Assembly: GCA_964369235.1 (NCBI GenBank)
Contig: CAYJEQ010000080.1
Location: 1 to 11,148 of the forward strand
Length of the DNA: 11,148 nt
DNA from: CAYJEQ01 sp964369235
GTDB taxonomy: Bacteria > Bacillota > Clostridia > Oscillospirales > Ruminococcaceae
Direction: 5' to 3'
Shown one piece after another: positions 5,970 through 11,148 of the stretch; the stretch's first letter is position 1, and every line of letters starts with the position of its first letter. Below the pieces are notes generated by a model. The model was not told the origin of the DNA. It did no database searches and saw only the letters and a list, made by a program, of their open reading frames with translations. Both the position numbers and the translations under genes were made by a program.

Positions 5970-7036
5970 TGGAATATAAAATTTTATCAATAAACCCAGG
6001 TTCAACCTCTACAAAAATAGCTCTATATAATAACGAAACAGAGCTGTTTTGCAGTACAATTAGACATACAGATGAGGAACTAGCACCATATGGAGATATT
6101 GCTGATCAGTATGATTTTAGAAAAGATTTAGTTATAAAAGAGTTAGAAACACAGGGGTATAAAGCAGAAGAATTATCTGCTGTAGTAGGTCGTGGTGGAC
6201 TTTTCCCTAATGTTAAGGGTGGTGGATACCTAGTAAATGACAAGATGAAGGAAACAGTGTTTTCTGGAGTTATGGTGCCACATGCTTCTAATTTAGGCTC
6301 TATTGTAAGTAAGGCTATAGCAGATACTATAGGTGTTCCAGCATATGTTTATGACTGTGTTACCTCTGACGAAATGAAGGATTATACAAAGATAACAGGA
6401 CTTGCTGAGATTACACGCTCCAGTGCTTGCCATGTACTTAATACTAAGGCAATGGGTAGAAAATTAGCTGAAAAAATGGGCAAGAAATATGAAGAGATGA
6501 ATATTATCGTTGCTCACCTAGGTGGTGGGATTTCAGTTAGTGCCCATGAACAGGGTAAAATAGTTGATCTACTAGCAGATGATGAGGGCCCATTATCCCC
6601 AGAGCGTGCAGGTGGACTTCCAGCTCTAGAGGTGATTAAGCTTGCTTTTAGTGGTAAGTTTGACTCAGCTAAAAGTCTAGGTAAGCACCTAAGAGGCAAT
6701 GGTGGTCTAAAATCTCTAATAGGTACCTCTGACTGTATAGAAGTAGAGAAGATGATAGAATCAGGTGATGAAAAGGCTAAAGCAGCATATGATGCAATGG
6801 CTTATAACATTGCAAAAAATATTGCTAGACTGGCACCAGCTTTAAAGTTTAAGGTAGATGCTGTGCTTATTACAGGTGGTATCGCCTACTCTAAATATCT
6901 AACCAATGAAATTCTAAGCTATCTAGGTGACTTTACAAAGATTGAGGTGCTACCAGGGGAAAATGAGATGGAATCTCTAACATTTGGTGCTTTGAGAATT
7001 TTACGAGGCGAAGAAACAGCACAGGAATATAAATAA
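5969..7036 (+). CDS. buk: Butyrate kinase
   Basis: A 355-residue acetokinase-family (ASKHA fold) enzyme of the usual butyrate kinase length. It transfers phosphate from butyryl- or branched acyl-phosphate to ADP, the ATP-yielding step. The N-terminal phosphate-binding loop is INPGSTSTKIAL (8-19), followed by SACHVLNTKAMGRKLA, the adenosine/phosphate motif HLGGGISVSAH and the C-terminal FGALRILRGEE. The start at 5969 gives the canonical MEYKILSINPGSTSTK N terminus although the Shine-Dalgarno is 15 nt away, explained by the overlapping mini-ORF. It is separated from ptb by the structured leader, and its stop codon lies in a hairpin. Confidence 0.94.
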   Translation: MEYKILSINPGSTSTKIALYNNETELFCSTIRHTDEELAPYGDIADQYDFRKDLVIKELETQGYKAEELSAVVGRGGLFPNVKGGGYLVNDKMKETVFSGVMVPHASNLGSIVSKAIADTIGVPAYVYDCVTSDEMKDYTKITGLAEITRSSACHVLNTKAMGRKLAEKMGKKYEEMNIIVAHLGGGISVSAHEQGKIVDLLADDEGPLSPERAGGLPALEVIKLAFSGKFDSAKSLGKHLRGNGGLKSLIGTSDCIEVEKMIESGDEKAKAAYDAMAYNIAKNIARLAPALKFKVDAVLITGGIAYSKYLTNEILSYLGDFTKIEVLPGENEMESLTFGALRILRGEETAQEYK

Positions 7037-7056
7037 TCTGTATCAGATTATTTATA
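7028..7056 (+). repeat. Perfect hairpin overlapping the buk stop codon
   Basis: TATAAATAATCTG pairs with CAGATTATTTATA, a 13-bp stem with a TAT loop. The buk TAA (7034-7036) lies in the 5' arm. The loosely T-rich GTTTTTACTTT comes 10 nt later. Probably a first, weak 3'-end structure before the strong terminator at 7143. Confidence 0.5.
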
Positions 7057-7095
7057 AGTGTATAGTTTTTACTTTATATTAGTATTGTCAGTGGT

Positions 7096-7124
7096 GGTAA
7101 GATTCCTCCCAAATAGATTTTACC
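7096..7124 (+). repeat. Minor hairpin between buk and its terminator
   Basis: GGTAAGATT (7096-7104) pairs with GATTTTACC (7116-7124), including two G-U pairs, around a loop containing CCTCCC. Apart from this, the preceding hairpin and the terminator, I see no gene in the 229-bp buk-cdaR gap. Confidence 0.25.
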
Positions 7125-7142
7125 AATAACAGATGTAAAAAA

Positions 7143-7175
7143 CTGCTATCCTTTAGTTAGGGTAGCAGTTTTTTT
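7143..7175. terminator. Bidirectional intrinsic terminator between buk and cdaR
   Basis: CTGCTATCC (7143-7151) pairs with GGGTAGCAG (7160-7168), 9 bp with one G-U, loop TTTAGTTA. Seven Ts follow (7169-7175) and six As precede (7137-7142), so it can end transcripts from both the convergent buk and cdaR genes. Confidence 0.9.
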
Positions 7176-7265
7176 GATGGTTATATTTAAATTAGGCTCT
7201 TTGTCTATAGTTGGGATAAAATTCTACTTTGCTATAGCTTCTATAATTTATTACTATGTATTGTT

Positions 7266-8324
7266 TTATGTAGCAAGAAGCTTTATAGCTGTGTAAAGAA
7301 CCACAGCGTCTTTAAAATTACGAGGATCGTAGCCTGTTAAAGGCTGAATTCGTTTGAGCTTATATTGTAGGGTGTTTTTATGAAGAAAAAGCTCTTTACA
7401 AGTTTCCTCTAGGCTCATATTGTTCTCATAATATACAGTTAATAGGTTAATGTCCTCAGCTTTAAGTTCTTTAACAGTTTTATTTAGATAATTAAGCCTT
7501 GTATCCTGTGATATATCCTCTACTAACATATCAAAGTCTAAATCTTCATAGGAAACAAAGGATTTGTTTGATTTTTTAATAGTCTTATAAGCAAGCTCTC
7601 CTTGATGATAGGATCTACCTAACTGATAAAACTTCTCAAACCCCCCTAAACTTATCTTTACAGGATATTTTTCATTTTCTAATACTGAATTAAAGGTAGA
7701 TTTGCTGATTTTTTTGTCAATAATACAGATGAATTTATTAGGATACCTAAAACTGTGAAAATATATTTGATGCTTTCTAAAGAAATTATCCATGAAATTT
7801 GAGGGAATACTATCTAAAAAGGTTATAATTGCAATTCTAACTTCTGTATCTATACTAGGATAGAACTCTAGTATGATTTTATCAAGATAATCTTTATTAG
7901 AAAAATCTGAGTTAATCAGCGATGAAATTAAAAAATTTATCCTTTGAGTGTGGATTTTTTCGGTGGCATAGTATTTGTTTTCATGGAGGATAAGCACTGC
8001 TATTCTTATGGCAAGATTTATGTACTGTCTTACTTGACTAGGCTTTCCTGTTATGCCAATAACAGCCACTATTTCATCTTCAAAAACTATAGGGGCGTTT
8101 ATACCCTCCTTAGTACCCTGATATTTATCAAAGGAGTAAACCTCGATAGTTTCCTTAGTGGTATATACTTTATAGCCAATCTCATGAAACTCACCTATGC
8201 GCATAGGGTCGGTGCTGGCATGTATAATACCGTCTGTGTCAATTAGGTTTATATCCTGACCACAGACCTCTTTTACTGCTGAAACTATCTGACTACTGGT
8301 TATTTTATTAAAAAATCTACTCAT
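7266..8324 (-). CDS. cdaR: CdaR-type sugar-diacid/glycerate regulator
   Basis: This 352-residue regulator has an N-terminal sugar-diacid recognition domain (about 5-130, including DGIIHASTDPMRIGEFHE and a PIVFEDEIVAVIGITGKPSQV segment). A middle region of the kind found in PucR/CdaR proteins follows, then a C-terminal PucR-type helix-turn-helix (about 303-345: MSLEETCKELFLHKNTLQYKLKRI). Characterised E. coli CdaR activates glucarate, galactarate and glycerate genes. Here it is divergent from a GntP permease and glycerate kinase, so glycerate is the likely effector. AAAGG lies 6 nt before the ATG. It converges on buk through the shared terminator. Confidence 0.9.
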   Translation of the reverse strand: MSRFFNKITSSQIVSAVKEVCGQDINLIDTDGIIHASTDPMRIGEFHEIGYKVYTTKETIEVYSFDKYQGTKEGINAPIVFEDEIVAVIGITGKPSQVRQYINLAIRIAVLILHENKYYATEKIHTQRINFLISSLINSDFSNKDYLDKIILEFYPSIDTEVRIAIITFLDSIPSNFMDNFFRKHQIYFHSFRYPNKFICIIDKKISKSTFNSVLENEKYPVKISLGGFEKFYQLGRSYHQGELAYKTIKKSNKSFVSYEDLDFDMLVEDISQDTRLNYLNKTVKELKAEDINLLTVYYENNMSLEETCKELFLHKNTLQYKLKRIQPLTGYDPRNFKDAVVLYTAIKLLAT

Positions 8325-8413
8325 ATTATACCTTTGTGCATTTTGTACACTTTTCTTTATTATTTTTTTATAATTTGACTAATGGAATTATTTTGCGAGA
8401 AAAATCACCAAGA

Positions 8414-8435
8414 AATATGTTATGTATAACATATT
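8414..8435. promoter_or_regulatory. Candidate CdaR operator in the divergent intergenic region
   Basis: AATATGTTA (8414-8422) and TAACATATT (8427-8435) form a perfect 9-bp inverted repeat around TGTA. A further TAACA half-site begins 19 bp later at 8446. It lies about 40 bp upstream of the gntP -35, a typical activator position, and between the two divergent genes. A weaker near-palindrome, GTGCATTTTGTACAC, lies at about 8336-8350 in front of cdaR. Confidence 0.45.
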
Positions 8436-8474
8436 AAATCTATTATAACACATAATTATATATTATCAATAACA

Positions 8475-8503
8475 TTGTCATTTATTTGGTTTTTTGTTAG
8501 TAT
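8475..8503 (+). promoter_or_regulatory. Promoter of gntP-glycerate kinase
   Basis: -35 TTGTCA (8475-8480), 17-nt spacer, -10 TAGTAT (8498-8503). The predicted start near 8510 leaves a 38-nt leader to the ATG at 8548. The promoter covers the in-frame TTG at 8494, excluding that as the start. Confidence 0.5.
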
Positions 8504-8547
8504 TATTTCACAATAAAAATATCTTGATTGAAAAAGGAGATTTAGCA

Positions 8548-9807
8548 ATGGACTTTGTATTTTCAACTTTCGGAGCAATAGTAGGACTGGTTATAGCGAT
8601 TTTTTTAATAATTAAAAAATTCCACCCAGCTTACAGTTTGATTTTAGGAGCATTAATAGGTGGTATTGTAGGGGGAGGAACCCTAGACTTAACCGTTAGT
8701 ACAATGGTTGTTGGGGCTCAGGGTATGATGTCCTCAGTGCTTAGAATTATGGCTTCTGGTATATTAGCAGGAACCCTAATCAAAACAGGCTCAGCAGAAA
8801 AAATAGCCGAGGTTATCGTTTCTACCTTTGGCGAGAAAAGAGCACTTATAGCTTTAAGTGTTGCCACAGGTATTATCTGTGCAGTAGGGGTGTTTATTGA
8901 TATAGCTGTAATTACAGTAGCACCAATTGCCCTAGCTATAGGACTAAGAGCAAATTACAGCAAGTCCGCAATACTTATTGCAATGATTGGTGGAGGTAAG
9001 GCTGGTAATATTATCTCACCTAACCCAAACACTATAGCAATCAGCGAAGCCTTTGGATTAGAGCTTACAGATGTTATCCTAAAAAATGCTATCCCAGCTT
9101 TATTTGCTTTAATTATGACCATCATTGTTTCCTCAATGATTAATAAAAAATACACCGATAAAATCTCTACCCATGACCTAGAGGAGAGAAGCCACAAGGA
9201 TTTACCAAGTTTTATGGCAGCAATTTCTGGGCCAATAGCTGTGGTTATACTGTTATCACTTAGACCTTTAGCTGGGATTTCAGTAGATCCACTAATTGCA
9301 CTACCAGCAGGTGGTATTGTATCAGCTATATTTACAAATAAGATAAAAGAGATAAAATCCTTTGCAGAATTTGGACTAAGTAAGGTTATAGGGGTTTCTA
9401 TTCTACTAATAGGAACAGGTACAATTTCAGGTATTATTAAAGCCTCAGCACTACAAACCGATGTTATAGCACTACTGGAAATGCTAAGCCTACCTGCATT
9501 TATTCTAGCACCTATAGCTGGTATACTAATGGGTGCAGCTACAGCTTCCACAACAGCAGGCTCTACTATTGCAGCCCAGACCTTCTCTAGCACATTACTA
9601 GCAGCTGGCATACCAGCACTATCAGCTGGAGCAATGATACACGCTGGTGCAACTGTACTGGATTCTCTGCCACATGGTTCCTTCTTCCACGCTACAGGTG
9701 GCGCAGTTGGAATGAGCATAAAAGACAGAATAAAACTAATAATATTTGAAGCAACTATAGGTATGACTTCCACTATTGTTATTACAACAATCTACCTGAT
9801 TAGCTAA
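8548..9807 (+). CDS. GntP-family permease, probable D-glycerate transporter
   Basis: A 419-residue integral membrane protein of the gluconate:H+ symporter (GntP) family, of typical length. It is built of many hydrophobic segments, beginning FVFSTFGAIVGLVIAIFLI. FHPAYSLILGALIGGIVGGG is the family's N-terminal signature, and GGGKAGNIISPNPNTIAISEAFGL and HAGATVLDSLPHGSFFHATGG are conserved interior motifs. The start at 8548 is chosen because AAAGGAGA lies 7 nt upstream; the in-frame TTG at 8494 lies in the promoter. Glycerate kinase follows after 15 bp, so the cargo is probably glycerate; gluconate or another sugar acid cannot be excluded. Confidence 0.9.
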   Translation: MDFVFSTFGAIVGLVIAIFLIIKKFHPAYSLILGALIGGIVGGGTLDLTVSTMVVGAQGMMSSVLRIMASGILAGTLIKTGSAEKIAEVIVSTFGEKRALIALSVATGIICAVGVFIDIAVITVAPIALAIGLRANYSKSAILIAMIGGGKAGNIISPNPNTIAISEAFGLELTDVILKNAIPALFALIMTIIVSSMINKKYTDKISTHDLEERSHKDLPSFMAAISGPIAVVILLSLRPLAGISVDPLIALPAGGIVSAIFTNKIKEIKSFAEFGLSKVIGVSILLIGTGTISGIIKASALQTDVIALLEMLSLPAFILAPIAGILMGAATASTTAGSTIAAQTFSSTLLAAGIPALSAGAMIHAGATVLDSLPHGSFFHATGGAVGMSIKDRIKLIIFEATIGMTSTIVITTIYLIS

Positions 9808-9822
9808 ATTAAGGAGTATGCA

Positions 9823-11055
9823 ATGAGTAATTTATATAAAGATAATATCCTACAGATTGTAGATTCTAGTATACAATCGGTACTGCCAGATGAAGCTGTT
9901 TTTAGAAGTTTAAAGGATTACCAGTTTTCCAAAGGAAAGATAATCGTAGTATCCACTGGTAAGGCTGGATTTAGAATGGCACAGGCAGCTGAGGAGTTTC
10001 TAAAGGATAGAATAGAAAAAGGTGTAGTAGTTACTAAATACCATCATGTAAAGGGTGAAATTGATAAATTTACCTGTTTTGAAGCAGGACATCCTGTACC
10101 TGATGAAAACTCCTGCACATCAACCCAGTATGCCCTAGATATTACTGCTGGACTGACTAAAGATGATACGGTGCTATTACTGCTATCAGGTGGAGGCAGT
10201 GCGCTATTTGAGAAGCCTCTAATAGATTTAGCAGAGCTACAGGATTTAACTAAGCAGTTATTATCCAGTGGCGCAGACATAGTGGAAATTAACACAATTA
10301 GAAAGCGTTTATCAGCAGTAAAAGGTGGTAAATTTGCAAAGCACTGTATGCCAGCAAATGTATTTACCATTGTGTTAAGCGATATAATTGGGGATCCACT
10401 GGACATGATTGCCTCAGGGCCTAGCTATCCAGACTCCTCTACAAGTCAAATGGCAATGGACATAATAAATAAGTATAATATTAAGGTGTCTAAAGAGATA
10501 CTTGATTTAATAATGGTGGAAACACCTAAGGAACTGGAGAATGTTTACACTAATATAACAGGTAGCGTTAGCCAGCTATGTGAAGCAGCAAAAGCTAAGT
10601 GTGAAAGTTTAGGCTATGAAACAATTATCCTAACAGACAGACTTTGCTCACAAGCAAGAGAAGCTGGGGTAATGCTAGGTAATATAGCTCAGACCTATGG
10701 TAAAACTAATAAGAAACTTGCCTTTATTATGGGTGGGGAAACAGTGGTGAAAATCACAGGAGAAGGCAAAGGTGGTAGAAACCAAGAACTTGCCCTTGCA
10801 GCAGCCCCTTATATTGAAGGTATAAATGCAGCAGTATTTTCTGTTGGCTCCGATGGTACTGACGGCCCTACTGATGCAGCAGGAGGATTTGTTACTGGTG
10901 ACAGTAATAATTCTCTAAGAGAGCTTGGTATAGATGTTCACAAAGTCCTAGAAGCTAATGATTCCTACACAGCGCTAGAAAAGATTGACTCATTAATAAT
11001 CACAGGGCCTACAGGTACTAATGTAAACGATGTATGTGGGTTACTAATTAATTAG
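9823..11055 (+). CDS. Class II (MOFRL-family) glycerate 2-kinase
   Basis: A 410-residue enzyme that phosphorylates D-glycerate, in this class at O-2, feeding 2-phosphoglycerate into lower glycolysis. An N-terminal DUF4147-type domain carries STGKAGFRMA, the glycine-rich LLLLSGGGSALFEKP (about 119-132) and VLSDIIGDPLDMIASGPSYPD. The C-terminal MOFRL domain carries GGETVVKITGEGKGGRNQELALA (about 304-326), SVGSDGTDGPTDAAGG (about 341-356) and the terminal TGTNVNDV. It differs from the GarK/GlxK glycerate kinases found beside cdaR genes in enterobacteria. AAGGAG precedes the ATG, and it is cotranscribed with the permease. GckA and TtuD are names used in other organisms; none is assigned here. Confidence 0.92.
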   Translation: MSNLYKDNILQIVDSSIQSVLPDEAVFRSLKDYQFSKGKIIVVSTGKAGFRMAQAAEEFLKDRIEKGVVVTKYHHVKGEIDKFTCFEAGHPVPDENSCTSTQYALDITAGLTKDDTVLLLLSGGGSALFEKPLIDLAELQDLTKQLLSSGADIVEINTIRKRLSAVKGGKFAKHCMPANVFTIVLSDIIGDPLDMIASGPSYPDSSTSQMAMDIINKYNIKVSKEILDLIMVETPKELENVYTNITGSVSQLCEAAKAKCESLGYETIILTDRLCSQAREAGVMLGNIAQTYGKTNKKLAFIMGGETVVKITGEGKGGRNQELALAAAPYIEGINAAVFSVGSDGTDGPTDAAGGFVTGDSNNSLRELGIDVHKVLEANDSYTALEKIDSLIITGPTGTNVNDVCGLLIN

Positions 11056-11076
11056 TATTATAGAAAACCAGTAAAT

Positions 11077-11099
11077 AAAACCCCCAACAGTTCATTGAA
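11077..11099 (+). terminator. Apparent 5' half of a terminator cut by an IS element
   Basis: AAAACCCCCAACAGTTCA, T, TGAA reads as the A tract, full 5' arm, loop and first four bases of the 3' arm (TTCA/TGAA) of an intrinsic terminator. The expected continuation CTGTTGGGGG and a T tract are missing, replaced by the IS-like sequence. No other terminator follows the glycerate kinase stop (11055). Confidence 0.4.
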
Positions 11100-11100
11100 G

Positions 11101-11148
11101 TGACCCCAAAAAGTTAGACGTGATATTTTATTTAAATTGTACAAATTG
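11101..11148. mobile_element. Terminal inverted repeat of a probable IS3-family insertion sequence (partial)
   Basis: TGACCCCAAAAAGTTAGACG closely resembles ends of IS3-family (IS150-like) elements, which begin with TG followed by a CCCCAAAA-GTTAGAC-type stretch. The exact boundary could be 11096 (TGAAGTGACC) or 11101. The transposase is outside the window, so family assignment rests on the end sequence alone, from memory of such elements. Confidence 0.6.

Noticed and set aside
7222..7243. Two TTCTA units downstream of cdaR resembling the operator half-sites
   Set aside because: They are 17 bp apart rather than 20, lack the palindrome and are not at a promoter.
8494..8547. 18-codon N-terminal extension of the GntP permease starting at TTG 8494
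   Set aside because: It overlaps the predicted promoter, lacks a Shine-Dalgarno, and ATG 8548 has AAAGGAGA at ideal spacing and gives the normal family N terminus.
8955..9773. 272-codon open frame antisense to the permease
   Set aside because: It is the complement of a conserved membrane protein gene, with no ribosome site or recognisable family; a shadow frame.
1..11148. tRNA, rRNA, CRISPR arrays, prophage or defence genes
   Set aside because: No cloverleaf, rRNA-like stretch, spaced direct-repeat array or phage/defence protein was found; gene content is metabolic and regulatory apart from the IS end.

Overview
The window is an AT-rich, low-GC chromosomal segment that reads as a strictly anaerobic, amino-acid-fermenting Bacillota, most likely Clostridia. 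The reasons are AT-rich spacers with strong AGGAGG-type ribosome binding sites, frequent CTA leucine codons, a ferredoxin-dependent 2-oxoacid oxidoreductase in place of a lipoamide dehydrogenase complex, and a ptb-buk pair. I cannot name the genus.

Layout. (1) Positions 1-293 hold a leftward promoter with an operator, the probable TTG start of a leftward gene that leaves the window (43 to 1), and the hairpin that probably ends the regulator gene. (2) 294-1094, minus strand, is an IclR-family regulator with a 5' leader of about 120 nt. (3) 1405-4739 is a five-gene operon: a small P-loop ATPase, then a four-subunit 2-oxoacid:ferredoxin oxidoreductase in the order delta, alpha, beta, gamma (Vor type). 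(4) 4886-7036 is phosphate butyryltransferase (ptb) and butyrate kinase (buk). (5) 7143-7175 is a bidirectional terminator. (6) 7266-8324, minus strand, is a CdaR-type regulator, divergent from a GntP-family permease (8548-9807) and a class II glycerate 2-kinase (9823-11055). (7) The right edge is the apparent end of an IS3-family insertion sequence, sitting in what looks like the glycerate kinase terminator.

How the genes work together. Vor would oxidise a (branched-chain) 2-oxoacid with CoA and ferredoxin to an acyl-CoA. Ptb would turn that into an acyl phosphate, and Buk would make ATP and release the (iso)butyrate- or isovalerate-like acid. This is the anaerobic counterpart of the ptb-buk-bkd arrangement of Enterococcus. 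The IclR protein is the obvious local regulator. The second block is a D-glycerate uptake and phosphorylation module under a CdaR-type regulator.

Main unexplained signals. (a) An almost identical leader element of about 90 nt precedes both iclR (minus strand, 1191 to 1105) and buk (5849-5944). Both copies fold into a hairpin followed by a three-way junction whose closing stem abuts the Shine-Dalgarno. The copies differ by a compensatory G-C/U-A exchange and a U-A/U-G exchange, and one helix has diverged in sequence but still pairs. This is a candidate undescribed cis-regulatory RNA tying the regulator to the ATP-forming kinase. (b) The promoter and operator of the Vor operon are duplicated, in opposite orientation, in front of the gene leaving the left edge. 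(c) buk starts on a TAATG overlap with a four-codon upstream ORF that uses the conserved Shine-Dalgarno.
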